Below are positions 10,712 to 22,172 of a DNA stretch of 64,000 nt, piece after piece. A program made the translations under genes and the position numbers. A model generated the notes under the pieces. It did not search any database, was not told the DNA's origin, and saw only the letters and a program-made list of their open reading frames with translations. The stretch is from Hymenopus coronatus. Taxonomy: Eukaryota > Arthropoda > Insecta > Mantodea > Hymenopodidae. Within the stretch, counting starts at the first letter, position 1. Every line of letters starts with the position of its first letter. Location of the stretch: NCBI GenBank assembly GCA_030762935.1, contig CM060899.1, positions 17,467,001 through 17,531,000 of the forward strand. The letters run 5' to 3'.

Positions 10712-11077
10712 TTTTTTGTGTAGTAATTTTCTGTCTATCTCTTACGCAAAATTCAACCAAATTCATTAAGATTAAAGAGATTTTTAGAGGCTACTCCCAG
10801 AAAATTCAAGATATACATTTTTTTTTCATATAAAATTCTTTAAAACACAGCATTTTAATCAAAATCGTAGACATTTTTTAGAAAAACAACATTTTCAAAA
10901 TATTTTCAATGTAAAGGGTAGTTTGGGTTGGGTTTTTTCTCATAATCTTCGTGTTGATATCCTGGAATATACTAAATTTAAATACCAAGTTTGATATTTT
11001 ACAGACTTTTCGTTTTTGAGTTATCGTGTTCACGGACCCACACAGGACCTTTTTCCAAAAATGCTTTTTTATGGTTT

Positions 11078-11251
11078 AAGGGAGACATGGACAATTCTAT
11101 TCTATGTCAATATATGGACTATGAAATTTTGTAGCTTTTAGACTAACAGTGGCAATGAAATCAACACGAGCAACTAAGGTACCTCCTAAAATTTACCAAC
11201 ACCTCTTTCATTTGATTATGCATGTGTTTACGACCTAATCAAAATTTTATT
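11078..11251. other. short unassigned spacer
   Basis: About 170 bp of AT-rich sequence between two nests. Nothing recognisable was seen. Confidence 0.3.
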
Positions 11252-12856
11252 TTATCCAATACGTAGTAAGTAGAGAAAGAATTGTATTCCATTAAAAACT
11301 GATGTGATTTTACCGTAAATTTCTTTTGAAATCTCCTGAAAACCCTCAAAATGTATTTTTACTTTCTCTACATAGTAGATAGAGAAGGAATTGCGCTCCA
11401 ACCAAAAATTCGATACCAATTCTTCACCGACTATGTATGTTTTAGGGTCCCCGTCCCAAGAACACAATTTTTAGAAAAATGTCCGTGTGTATGTGTGTGA
11501 ACACAATAACTCAAAAATGAAAAGTCAGTAACATACCCAATTTAGTATTTAAGTTTAGCATTTTTCAGGGATACGACACGAAGCTTTTGAGGAAAATCCC
11601 GCACCCCAAACTACCCTTTACATGAAAAAATCTCGAAATTTTTGATTCTCTCAAAAATGTCACAAACGTTTTTGATTAAAATATGTGTATTAAAGATATT
11701 TACCTGCCAAATAAAATCTATATCTTAAATTTTCTGTGAATAGCCTCTGAAGACATCTTTATTCTACATGAATTTTTTCGGAATTTGCATACTTATTAGA
11801 CAAAAAATGTAGAGCTCGTTAAAATACACAATTTATGTTATATCCTTTTTTTCCTGGAGTTGACCGTTTTTAAGATATTCCTATTTATTAATTTTAGATT
11901 TAAAATACAATAATACGGAAACTTAATCAACCCCTGACCACAAAAAGAATCGGATTTCTATACCATAGCAACCACATTTTAAAACATTTGACTGTCGGTT
12001 AGTTAGTGTATTCCCATATTTCCCTTCTACCTATAAGGAACTAAATAATAAAATCATTTCTGCTATGTTTGTCTGGAATAGCAAGAAGTAGATAGACGCT
12101 TATTAACACTAATTTGTTACAGCGAGATAGAGGAAGTTTTGTGAATGGAGCAAATCAGATTTTTAGAAAAAGGTCTGTTCGTATGTGTGCGAACACAACT
12201 CAAAAACAAAAAATCGGAAAAATAAGTAACTTGGTATTTAAGTTGAGTATGTTCCTAGGAAGCCATACGAAGATTTTGAGGAAAATTCCCCACGCCAAAC
12301 TTCCCTTTACATGGAAAAGATTATTCTCTCAAAAATGACGCTAACAATTTTTATTAAAATACCGTATATTAAAGATATTTACGTGACAAATAAAATTTAT
12401 ATGTTGAGTTTTCTGGAAATAGCCTCTAAAGACCTCTTTATTTTGAATGTATTTTATTGAATGTTGCATAACTGGTAAACCGCAAGAGATGGATAAAAAC
12501 ATACTACACAAAAGTGTAGATTTCGAAAAAAAAAAAACAAACAAAAAAGCACATCATTTGCCACGTACATTTTTTTTCGTGGAATTGACAATTTCAGACA
12601 TATTCCTTTTTATTGGTTGCAGTTTTAACATACTTATAGTACTTTTCTCATACTGGAATTGTTCAACTCCTGGTCACACAGACATGGATTTAAACCACAC
12701 GGCAACAGATTTTAAAAGATTTCACTATTGCTTTAGACTAGGGTATACCCTCATTGCCCTTCTAATTACAAGGAAGCAAGTAACCAAGAAAATTTCTGCT
12801 AATGTTTTTCTCGGATAACAATGAAGTAGAAGAATAGGTTTCTAACAATAATTTGT
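11252..12856 (-). mobile_element. hairpin repeat (-), split by a nested same-strand copy
   Basis: The outer copy has a diverged hairpin end at 11252-11360 (AGTAGAGAAAGAATTGTATT, then ATTTTACCG) ending in ATGTATTTTT. It resumes at 12159 with TTTTTAGAAAAAGGTCTG, its GT-poor microsatellite position, and continues to AACAATAATTTGTTA. The inner copy 11361-12158 sits in the CATTTTTAGAAA site. Confidence 0.65.
11361..12158 (-). mobile_element. hairpin repeat (-), nested, near-complete
   Basis: Starts ACTTTCTCTACATAGTAGAT with a shortened loop but an intact stem (CTTTCTCTA/TAGAGAAGG). It has a very short GT tract at about 11486-11500 and ends TGAATGGAGCAAATCAGA. Confidence 0.75.
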
Positions 12857-13637
12857 TATTACAAAATTCCTTTTTTGCTCATCGGTTTGGTGTCATTTTG
12901 TTACAAATATGTCTGCGAGCTAATTGAGATTATTTTTATGTATTACTCACTGTTTTAGGTATTATTACGTCTCAGGATCGTGGCCGCGAGGGAGATAATG
13001 CGTTACAGGTAATATAATACTTGTGAATAATACACTGGTAAGATGTTCTTGTATATTCTTCAATATGACACTATACAATAATCATTAACACTGTAGGATG
13101 GCACAGATAAATTAAGATTGCATTCTACAGCTCGCGTTCCCATAGGACGCTACCTTGAGCCGAGCAACGATGATCACGTGAACACTGACAAATGAGGAAT
13201 GAAAAACAGTTGAGCGTCTATTCAGCTCTTATATAGGCTCAAAGCTTATTCTACATGTTTTTCCTTATTAAACATTCTTTAAGCAAGTATATTATACAGA
13301 GTTCCTTTTATTTATAAATAAATGACTTTAAATACTTAAAATATTTATTTCATAAGCTATTTGTGTTTAATGAATATTTAAAAATGGGTATCCACGCTTG
13401 CGGATGCGGTATACTAGAAAGAACAACTTCCTTTTTCATACACATAGCAATGCAATTATCGTTGTCGATTTTTTTAAATAATTATTTTTGATCATAAATA
13501 CAATTATACTTAAAATACACATTAAATACAATATTCTGATTCACAGAACACTTAGAAGCTAATTACTTTCAGTAAATAATTTTCCCTTTACCACATAATC
13601 AATAAATCAATATGACATCAATTTCCTTCCATTAACA
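12857..13637. other. unassigned AT-rich island
   Basis: About 780 bp with no match to the repeat family and no credible coding frame. It contains a locally GC-richer patch at about 12970-13190. It may be unique host DNA. Confidence 0.35.
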
Positions 13638-14485
13638 AAAAATCTGATGTGTTCCATTCACATGAGTTTCTCTAAATCTCTGCAAAAAATTATTGTTAAA
13701 AAGCTTATGCTTCTATTTACTTCATGCTAATTAAGAAAACATTAGCAGAAATAGTCTTATAACTTGCTTCCTTGTAAGTAAAAGCGAAATAAGGGGGTAC
13801 CATAGGTTAAAGTGATAGTCAAAAGCTGGTTGCTATGTCACTGAAGTTCCTTTGTTCGTATGGACAGGAGCTGACAAATTCCTGTATGAGAAAAGTATGT
13901 TTTTCAAAGCTGAAACTAAAAACAAGGAATATCTTAAAAACGATCAACTCCACGAAAAAAGATATGTAACATAAATTGTGTGTTTTAATGTGCTCTACGT
14001 TTTTCGTCTGGTAAGGTTTTGTCCATGTCTTACGGTTTAGCAGTTATGCAAATATCCGTAAAATTCATTCAGAATAGTCTTCAGAGACTATTCCCAGGAA
14101 ATTCAAGATATACATTTCATTTGTCACGTAAATATTTTAAACATACGAAATTTTAATCAAAATGGTTACAGATTTCGAAATTTTTTCCATGTAAAGGGTA
14201 GTTTGGGGTAGGGGGATTTTCTTGAAAATCTTCGTGTCGCATCCTTGGAAGATACCAAACTTAAATACCAAATGTGGTTCTTAGCGGTGTTTTCATTTTT
14301 GAACTATGCTGCCCAAAGGCACACACAAACACCCACACACACGGACATTTTTCTAAAATTGCTTTTTTTTTTGTTTCAGGGGGGCTCAAAGCATATATTT
14401 CCGATGAAATCTCGGTATCGAATTTTTGGGTGGAATACAATACCTTCGCTATACACTATGTACATAATTCGTATAGAGAAAGTAA
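13638..14485 (+). mobile_element. hairpin repeat (+), complete
   Basis: Starts AATCTGATGTGTTCCATTCA and ends in the stem CTATACACTATGTACATAAT..TATAGAGAAAGTA. The microsatellite has decayed to CACACACAAACACCCACACA. It is type A. Confidence 0.8.
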
Positions 14486-14534
14486 AAATAAACACTTGAT
14501 ATGAAGACGCTTGGCCCTTATATATTAACGTCTC

Positions 14535-14660
14535 AATGTAGAGAAAGTGTGTAATGGAACACATCCGATGTTTAGAAAAACGCTCCATGTGTGTGTACAT
14601 CCGTTTCAGTGTGTTTGTAATTTAACTAAAGAGTTGGTTAAGTACAAAATTTATGTTTAG
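14535..14660 (-). mobile_element. hairpin repeat remnant
   Basis: GTAGAGAAAGTGTGTAATGG and AACACATCCGATG mark a minus 5' terminus. It is followed by TTTAGAAAAACGCTCCATGT, the microsatellite-side block of another copy. This is the same junction type as in the nested loci, but too decayed to delimit. Confidence 0.45.
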
Positions 14661-14859
14661 ATTCGGTAACTTTCACGAAGATATTGAGGTCTGTGAAATC
14701 TGGATAAAAATGTTAAAAAAATGCAAGTTATTTTTATCATGATAAGATATTAATTGTGAACTTTAAAACTTGTGAACTTTAACTACCAATTAAGTGATTC
14801 TTTAAATGTGCATACGCCTACTTATTAAGAGGCAGTTCCAAATTTAAAGCCTGTTTTCT

Positions 14860-15050
14860 CGTAAATTACTTTTAACACTTTTCCACATTCAAACTGTTCT
14901 ACAAGATGTAATGTTTTTCTTATTTAAAAATGTTTTTTATTGCCCCTCAAAGGTACATTAAAGAGAATGGTTATTGTTTTCTGAAATAATAATCCAATTT
15001 TGAGAAATAAGGTATTACATTTGAAAAAAACACCAGTTTTGGAGAGTACG
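14860..15050 (+). repeat. older dispersed repeat, copy 1
   Basis: Aligns by eye with 24625-24785: both contain a CACxTTTxCCACA..C-AAAC block, a run of CCCTCAAA, then TTCTGAAATAATAATCCAAT (other copy TTTTGAAATAATAGTCCAAT) and TTxGAAATA. It is unlike the hairpin repeat. No function could be assigned. Confidence 0.45.
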
Positions 15051-15063
15051 AAAAGAAATCATT

Positions 15064-16331
15064 ACTTTCTCCACGTGTGTGAGTGTGTGTTTGAGTGTGT
15101 GTGAGTGTGTGTGAGTGTGTGTGAGTGTGTGTGAGAGTGTGTGAGTGTGTGTGAGTGTGTGTGAGTGTGTGTGAGTGTGTGTGAGAGTGTGTGTGAGAGT
15201 GTGTGTGAGAGTGTGTGTGAGAGTGTGTGTGAGTGTGTGTGAGAGTGTGTGTGAGAGTGTGTGTGTGAGTGTGTGTGTGAGTGTGTGTGAGAGTGTGTGT
15301 GTGAGTGTGTGTGAGAGTGTGTGTGAGAGTGTGTGTGAGAGTGTGTGTGAGAGTGTGTGAGAGTGTGTGTGAAGGTGTGTGTGAGAGTGTGTGTGAGAGT
15401 GTTTGTGAGTGTGTGTGTGTGAGTGTGTGTGAGTGTGTGTGTGTGAGAGTGTGTGTGAGTGTGAGAGTGTGTGTGAGTGTGTGTGAGTGTGTGTGAGTGT
15501 GTGTGAGTGTGTGTGAGAGTGAGTGTGAGAGTGTGTGTGAGTGTGTGTGTGTGAGAGAGTGTTTGTGAGTGTGTGTGAGAGTGAGTGTGTGTGTGAGAGT
15601 GAGTGTGTGTGAGAGTGTGTGAGTGTTTGTGAGTGTGAGTGGGGGGGTTGGGGAACAGCGTAGTCAGAAAACGTAAAGCTTCTTAAACACCAAACTTAGT
15701 ATTTAAGTTTAGTATCCCCCAAGGGCGTGACTCGAAGGTTTTCCAAGAACATTTTCCAAACTATCAGTTACATGGAAAAAGTTTCGAAAATTTGTTTTTA
15801 TGAAAACTGGCTTTAATAGGTTTGATTAAAGTATACTATATTAAATATATTTACATGAAAAATAAAATATACATTTTCAATTTTATGGGAATAGCTTCTA
15901 AAGACCTCTTTATTCTGGACAATTTTCTGGGAATAGCTTCTAAAATACATATTTACTCTCGACAATTTGCTGAATAGCTAGTAAACCGTTAGATATTGAT
16001 AAAAACTAAATACACAGTTTTATTTTTCTTTGTAGAGCTGACTGTTTCTAGGATATTCCTTGTTACCAGTTTCAGCTTTGAAATACTTAATAAATTCCCG
16101 TATCAGAAAAGTGTTAACACCTGGCCATAGAAAGAAACGCATTTCAATTACATAGCAGCCAGCTTTTAAGAGATTTGGCTATCACGTAGCCTAATGTATT
16201 CCCTTCTACTTATAAGGAAGCAAGTAATAAGACTTTATTTCGATTAGCATGAAGTGGATAGAAGCAAAAGCTTTGCAACAATAACTTGTTACAGAGATGT
16301 AGAGAAAGTCATGTGAATGGAACATATCAGA
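15064..16331 (-). mobile_element. hairpin repeat (-) with hugely expanded microsatellite
   Basis: Opens ACTTTCTCCACGTGTGTGAG, where the hairpin is replaced by the satellite 15076-15642. It then continues with a normal core (AGTATTTAAGTTTAGTATCC, AAAACTGGCTTTAAT) to GTGAATGGAACATATCAG. A local duplication of TTTTCTGGGAATAGCTTCTA occurs near 15890-15955. Confidence 0.75.
15076..15642. repeat. GTGTGTGA-type satellite, about 570 bp
   Basis: Alternating GTGTGTGTGA and GTGTGTGAGA units with irregular length (8-12 bp), on the plus strand purine/GT only. It sits at the microsatellite position of a hairpin-repeat copy and is far longer than the 15-70 bp of its siblings. Reading frames here (VCVRVCVRV type) are artefacts. 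Confidence 0.95.
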
Positions 16332-16554
16332 AAATGTACACAGAGTAAGGTGGGAGATTAAGACGTCAAAGGACTGCACGGTAGCAAAAAAAAAAAAAAA
16401 AAAAAAAAAAAATCCAGAAAAACGTAACCGATGCGTGTATAGGTAACTGGTTTCCTACCTTTGACTTTTGCTGTCTCAAAAGACTCCATTTTTCTAAAAC
16501 GACAAGTCAATCTCGTGGGTATCTAGACACTAATATAACAGTGATTTTTTTTTC
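16332..16554. other. short spacer with A run
   Basis: A 26-bp poly(A) run at about 16387-16412. It could be a retroposon tail, but no body was recognised beside it. Confidence 0.35.
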
Positions 16555-17310
16555 ACTTTCTCTACACGTACTATTGAAATAGAGTATAGAGAAGGCCTTG
16601 TATTGCACCCAAAATTCGATATCAATATTCCACCGGAAAATATGTTACCAAAAAAAAGCAGTTTTAGAGAAAGTTCCGTGTGTTTGTGTCCATGTGCCTC
16701 TGAACACGATCACTCAAAAGGAATAGTCGGTAAGATGCCAAACTTCGAAAATTTTGAATTTCTCAAAAATGGCTCTAACGATTTGGATTAAATATGTTAT
16801 ATTAAAGATATGTTTACCTTACAAATAAAATGTATATCTTGAATCTTCCGGGAATAGCCTCTGAAACTACTTTATTCTGGATAAATTTTACAGAATTTTG
16901 CATTACTGCTTAACCGTAAGAGATGGACAAAAACTTGCCACACAAAGAACGTAGACCACGTTAAAACACACAATTTATGTTATACACATCTTTTTCGTGG
17001 GGTTGATCGATTTTGAGATATTCCTTGTTATTGGTTTCATCTTTAAAAAAAAAAACATAATATCTCATACAGGAATTTGTCAAGTCCTGTCCATACAACA
17101 AAGGAACTTCAGTCTCACAGCAGCCAGCTTTTGACTATCACTTTATCCTGTGGTTCTCCCTTATTTCGCTTCTACTTAGAAGGAAGCAAGTAATAAGACT
17201 ATTTCTGCTAATTTTTTTTCTCGATTGGTATTATGAATAGAAGCATAAGCTTTTTAACAATAATTTGTTGCAGAGATGTAGAGAAAGTCATGTGAATGGA
17301 ACACATCAGA
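16555..17310 (-). mobile_element. hairpin repeat (-), near-complete
   Basis: ACTTTCTCTACACGTACTAT with a mutated loop (TGAAATAGAG), microsatellite decayed to GTGTGTTTGTGTCCATGTG, ending GTGAATGGAACACATCAGA. It is type A, with internal deletions in the CCCC block. Confidence 0.75.
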
Positions 17311-17412
17311 TTTTTATAGAAATGCTGTTGTGTTTTCTGTTTAAATTAACTATATTAATTAAGACAATTAATTATTTCACACAAGCTATGTAAGGACAAG
17401 GTTGGAAAGGTA

Positions 17413-19109
17413 GAATCTGATGTGTTCTATTCACTTACCCTAGCTCTTCAACAAGCCTTTTTAAAAAATATTCTTTTATCTGCGTCATGCTATTCAAGAT
17501 AAAATTCATCAGAGGTTGTCTTATTACTTGCTTCTTTGTAAGTAGAAGGAAAATAACGGAATACACTAGGCTAAAACGATATTCAAATCCTTAAAAGCCA
17601 GTTCTCTTTGCTTGCTATGGCTAAACAAAAGAGAGACGAAAAGAAAGATGTTTCCCGTTTGGGAAAAGTACCTTAAAACTGAAACCAATTACTCGGAATA
17701 TCTCGAAAACGATTAACTCTACGAAAAATGCATATGACATAAATTGTGTGTTTTAATGATACCTACATTTTTTGCTAGTAAGTTTTATCTATCTGTTACG
17801 GTTTAACAGTTATACAAAACTCGTCTTTAAAGGCTATTGCCAAAAAATTCAAAATGTACATTTCGTTTGTGATAAAAATATATTACACATATGATGATTT
17901 TAATCAAAATCCTTAAAGCCATTTTTGAAAAAATCAGAATTTTCGAAGATTTTTCCATGTAGTAAGGTAGTTGCGGGTTGGGAGATTTTCTTAAAACTCT
18001 TCGTGTCGCATCCCTGGAATATGCTGAACTGAAATACAAATTTTGGTGTTTAACAGACTTTTCGTTTCTAAGCTATGTTGTCCACAGTAACACACACGGA
18101 CATGTTTCTATTTCTACTTTCTCCATACGCACTATGTACATAGTGTATAGAGAAAGTATTGCAGTCCACCAAAAAATTCGATACCGAGATTTCACCGGAA
18201 ATATATGTTTTAGGGTCCCCAATATCCAAAAAAAGCATTTTCCCAAAAAGGTCCGTGTGTGTGTGTGTGTGTCTGTGTGTCTGTGAACACGATAACTCAA
18301 AAACCAAAAGTCGGTAAAATACCAAACTTCGTATTTAAGTTTAGTATCTTCCAGGGATGCGACACGAAGATTTTGAGAAAAATGCCCCCACCCTCAACTA
18401 CCCTTTACATGGAACTTTTTTCGAAAATTTTGATTTTCTCAAAAATGGCTCTAACGATTTCTATTAAAATTTCGTATATTAAACATATTTACCTGACAAA
18501 TAAAATGTATATCTTAAATTTTCTGGGAATAGCCTCTGAAGAGTAGTTTATTCTGAATGAATTTTACTAAATTTTGAATAACTGCTAAACCGTAAGAGAT
18601 GGACAAAAACTTACTACACAACAAATGTAGAGCACATTAAAACACACAATTTATGTTATATATATTTTTTTCGTGGAGTTCGTCGTTTTTGAGACATTCC
18701 TTATTTTTGGTTTCTGCTATGAAAAACGTATACTTTCTCATACAAGAACTTGTCAACTCCTATCCATATAGACAAAGGAACTTCATTGACATAGCAATTA
18801 GCTTTTGACTATCACTTTAACCTATGGTACTTCCTTATTTCGCTTCTACTTACAAGGAAGTGAGTAATTAGACTATTTCTGCTATTTTTTTCTGATTAGC
18901 AGAAAGTAAATAAAAGTATAAGCTTTTTAAGAATAATTTGTTGCAGAGATATGGAGAAAGTCATGTGAATGGTACATATCACATTTTTTTATTCAGGGGG
19001 TCTCAAAAATGTATTTTTGGTGAAATTTCGGTATTGAAATTTTTGGTTGAATACAATACCTTCTCTGTCTACTATATGAATTGCACATACGGGCTAGAGA
19101 AAGTAGTAA
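17413..19109 (+). mobile_element. hairpin repeat (+), split by a nested minus copy
   Basis: The outer copy is 17413-18115 (GAATCTGATGTGTTCTATTC, core, ACACACGGACATG) plus 18983-19109 (TTTATTCAGGGGGTCTCAAA, GTGAAATTTCGGTATTG, stem around GGGCTAGAGAAAGTA). The insertion lies in the T run just before the 3' block, the same position as in the 6715-8372 nest. Confidence 0.7.
18116..18982 (-). mobile_element. hairpin repeat (-), nested, complete
   Basis: Starts ACTTTCTCCATACGCACTAT with a perfect central palindrome CACTATGTACATAGTG, has about 20 bp of GT at 18255-18274, and ends GTGAATGGTACATATCAC. It is type A and carries one of the long recurring open frames (18259-18546). Confidence 0.8.
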
Positions 19110-19372
19110 GACCAGAGCAGGTATCTTCCGGTTTCCGTAGATTCCCTAACCTTGTCCAACACACAGTTTGTGTGAACTACTAATTAATTATCAGTGATTG
19201 ACCTAATAGCTGGTTCAACTTCGAAGCCATATTGACCTCCGCTTGCTGCTGAGGTCGATCCATGTTTCGTCACTCGTACAATGGTAAAGAAAAATGTTCC
19301 CTTCCAGGAGAACAGTTGCAAAATGTTGCAGACTTGCCCCCGTGCGCTTCCCCTTGTGTTGGACGGATTTTT
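19110..19372. other. short spacer, SINE-like words
   Basis: CCAACACACAGTTTGTGTGA followed by ACTACTAATTAATTA recalls the tail of SINE family B. The rest is unassigned. Confidence 0.3.
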
Positions 19373-19508
19373 ACTTTCTCTATACGCACTATGTACATAG
19401 TGTATAGAGAAGGTATTGCACTCCCCAAAATTCGATACCGAGATTTCACTGGAAATATATGTTTTAGGGTCCCCAATATAAAAAAAAAAAACATTTTCAA
19501 CAGAAAAG

Positions 19509-19582
<74 letters not shown>

Positions 19583-20277
19583 TGTGAACACGATGACTCA
19601 AAAACGAAAATTAGCTAAAATACCAAACTTGGTATTTAAGTTTAGTATCTTCCCGGGATACGACACAAAGATTTCGAGAAAAATTCCCCCATCCCAAACT
19701 ACCCATTACATGGAACTTTTTTCGAAACTTTTGATTTTCTAAAAAATGGCTCTAACGATTTTGATTAAAATATCGTGTATTAAAGATATTTACTTGACAA
19801 ATAAGATGTATATCTTGAATTTTCTGGAAATATCCTCTGAAGAGTAGTTTATTCTGGATGAATTTTACTGAATTTTGAACAACTGCTAAACCGTAAGAGA
19901 TGGACAAAAACTTAACACACAAAAAAGGTAGAACACATTAAAACACACAATTTATGTTATATACATTTTTTTCGAGGAGTTCATCGTTTTTGAGACATTC
20001 CTTATTTTTGGTTTCTGCTATGAAAAACTTATTCTTTTCTCATACAGGAACTTGTCAACTCCTATCCATACAAACAAAGGAACTTCATTGACATAGCAAC
20101 CAGCTTTTGGCTATCACTTTAAACTATGGTTGTCCCTTATTTCGGTTCTACTTACAAGAAAGCAAGTAATAAGACTGTTTCTGTTAAGTTTTTCTGATGA
20201 GCATAAAGTAGATAGAAGTATAAGCTTTTTAAGAATAATTTGTTGCAGAGATATAGAGAAAGTCGTGTGTCATCAGA
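19373..20277 (-). mobile_element. hairpin repeat (-), complete
   Basis: ACTTTCTCTATACGCACTAT, then TACATAGTGTATAGAGAAGG, a 69-bp GT tract, the core, and the 5' end GTCGTGTGTCATCAGA in which the ATGGAACA segment is deleted. It is inserted in GGACGGATTTTT and followed by TTTTTGAAATTCTTGG. Confidence 0.8.
19512..19580. repeat. (GT)n microsatellite in hairpin repeat
   Basis: A pure 69-bp GT tract, the longest perfect one in the window, at the conserved repeat position after AAAAGTCC. Confidence 0.95.
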
Positions 20278-20680
20278 TTTTTTGAAATTCTTGGGAAATA
20301 AACTTTCTGGTATTGCAGAATATTGTGAACAGGGTGACGACGCTACTGAACAGTATTCCCAATTCTACAGTGGTATGTCGCAAAATGGTTCTCCTGCTGT
20401 TATCCTGAATCTGCTCCTCCATGCAAGCTGTGTTCAGATCTGTTGATGCCGTGCTGAGTCGGCAACATGCTGATGAGACATAACAGTTTCTCGTTGAACT
20501 TCTAGCACCTGCCGGTTTACGTATTTGAGCCAAACTCTGAAAGAAACCAAGGGGATGAAGGATCTATGGAATGAGAATGGAAACGACATAGAGGGACGAG
20601 AAATTCTAGGGATGAATGATATCTATCCAGTACTGGCCTGGCGATCCGGGTAAATCCCTGAAAACCCCTTAGGTCCCTGC
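20278..20680. other. unassigned spacer before minisatellite
   Basis: GC-richer sequence with frames of 68-100 codons on both strands but no recognisable domain. It ends with GGTCCCTGCGACC, where the tandem repeat begins. Confidence 0.35.
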
Positions 20681-21740
20681 GACCTTTCAAATGTGGACCA
20701 CAAACGACAATTTGGAGAATTTCCCCAAGTACTTTAACTTTACAAATCGTCGCTGTGCGGGTTCTCTCCGTTCTCCAAATGCTCACAATAACCTGCGACC
20801 TTTCAAATGTGGACCACAAACGACAATTTGGAGAATTTCCCCAAGTACTTTAACCTTACAAATCGCCGCTGTGCGGGTTCTCTCCGTTCTCCAAATGCTC
20901 ACAATAACCTGCGACCTTTCAAATGTGGGCCACAAACGACAATTTGGAGAATTTCCCCAAGTACTTTAACCTTACAAATCGCCGCTGTGCGGGTTCTCTC
21001 CGTTCTCCAAATGCTCACAATAACCTGCGACCTTTCAAATGTGGACCACAAACGACAATTTGGAGAATTTCCCCAAGTACTTTAACCTTACAAATCGCCG
21101 CTGTGCGGGTTCTCTCCGGTCCTCCGTTCTCCAAATGCCCACAATAACCTGCGACCTTTCAAATGTGGACCACAAACGACAATTTGGAGAATTTCCCCAA
21201 GTACTTTAACCTTACAAATCGCCGCTGTGCGGGTTCTCTCCGTTCTCCAAATGCTCACAATAACCTGCGACCTTTCAAATGTGGGCCACAAACGACAATT
21301 TGGAGAATTTCCCCAAGTACTTTAACCTTACAAATCGCCGCTGTGCGGGTTCTCTCCGTTCTCCAAATGCCCACAATAACCTGCGACCTTTCAAATGTGG
21401 ACCACAAACGACAATTTGGAGAATTTCCCCAAGTACTTTAACTTTACAAATCGTCGCTGTGCGGGTTCTCTCCGTTCTCCAAATGCTCACAATAACCTGC
21501 GACCTTTCAAATGTGGGCCACAAACGACAATTTGGAGAATTTCCCCAAGTACTTTAACCTTACAAATCGCCGCTGTGCGGGTTCTCTCCGTTCTCCAAAT
21601 GCTCACAATAACCTGCGACCTTTCAAATGTGGACCACAAACGACAATTTGGAGAATTTCCCCAAGTACTTTAACCTTACAAATCGTCGCTGTGCGGGTTC
21701 TCTCCGGTCCTCCGTTCTCCAAATGCCCACAATAACCTGC
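20681..21740. repeat. 116-bp minisatellite, nine copies
   Basis: Unit: CTGCGACCTTTCAAATGTGG, CCACAAACGACAATTTGGAG, CCCCAAGTACTTTAAC, CTGTGCGGGTTCTCTCCG, CAAATGC. Units start at about 20676, 20792, 20908, 21024, 21148, 21264, 21380, 21496 and 21612. Units 4 and 9 carry an extra 8 bp (GGTCCTCC), giving 124 bp. Point variants (GGACC/GGGCC, CCTT/CTTT, GCCG/GTCG) let copies be grouped: units 2-4 and 7-9 share the same three-unit pattern. Homogeneity exceeds 95% by eye. Frames read through it only because stops are rare, and 116 is not a multiple of three. Confidence 0.95.
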
Positions 21741-22172
21741 CAGCTAGCACCGAAGAGTACATCTGCCATCCCAACATAATATGGTTTAATTCATAGGATT
21801 AATGGATGACATCAGACTTCCTTTTTCAAATACATACAAAATTAGCTACCCATAATTCATCCTTGTGGCTCCACAACAGTAGTATACCTGAATATGGTTG
21901 TACATTCACACCCCATTTCGCTTGCATTTCAGTCATCCACTTCTTCACTCATGTCTGGCTACCAATCCATCACTCGTTCCAGGTTCTCCATTATGTAGTT
22001 TCATGCCATTGGCTCTGCAACAGACTTCTGACCTCTAAGCATCCACTTGTAAGTCTTAGGGGACTGTCAGTCGGCTTACTGCTTTCGTCTTACATCCTAA
22101 AAGATGCAAATTTTGATATACACAAATACATAAGTTATATAAACGTGAATTTCTTTCAAATATCAAATTATT
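21741..22172. other. unassigned spacer
   Basis: Holds a 127-codon plus frame (21806-22189) with no recognisable domain, no splice context and runs into the next repeat. I do not call it a gene. Confidence 0.35.

Larger units (their letters stand above)
8564..11077 (+). mobile_element. outermost hairpin repeat of a triple nest
   Basis: The 5' part is 8564-8935 (AAAAAATCTGATTTGTTGC to GACCTAGATTTTT). It resumes at 10712 (TTTTTTGTGTAGTAA) and runs through core and TTATCGTGTTCACGGAC to about 11077, where the hairpin end is lost. The gap is filled by a minus copy that itself contains a plus copy. The restored junction reads through a single T run without extra duplication. Confidence 0.75.

Noticed and set aside
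15175..15496. Val-Cys repeat frames
   Set aside because: Product of the GTGTGTGA satellite. Composition only, with no conserved start or flank.
20691..21735. Overlapping 92-codon repeats (MWTTNDNLENF type) as a repeat protein
   Set aside because: The unit is 116 bp, not divisible by three, so successive units shift frame. The reverse strand is equally open. It behaves as a minisatellite.
20681..21740. CRISPR-like array
   Set aside because: Head-to-tail 116-bp units with no spacer diversity, in eukaryotic repeat-rich DNA.
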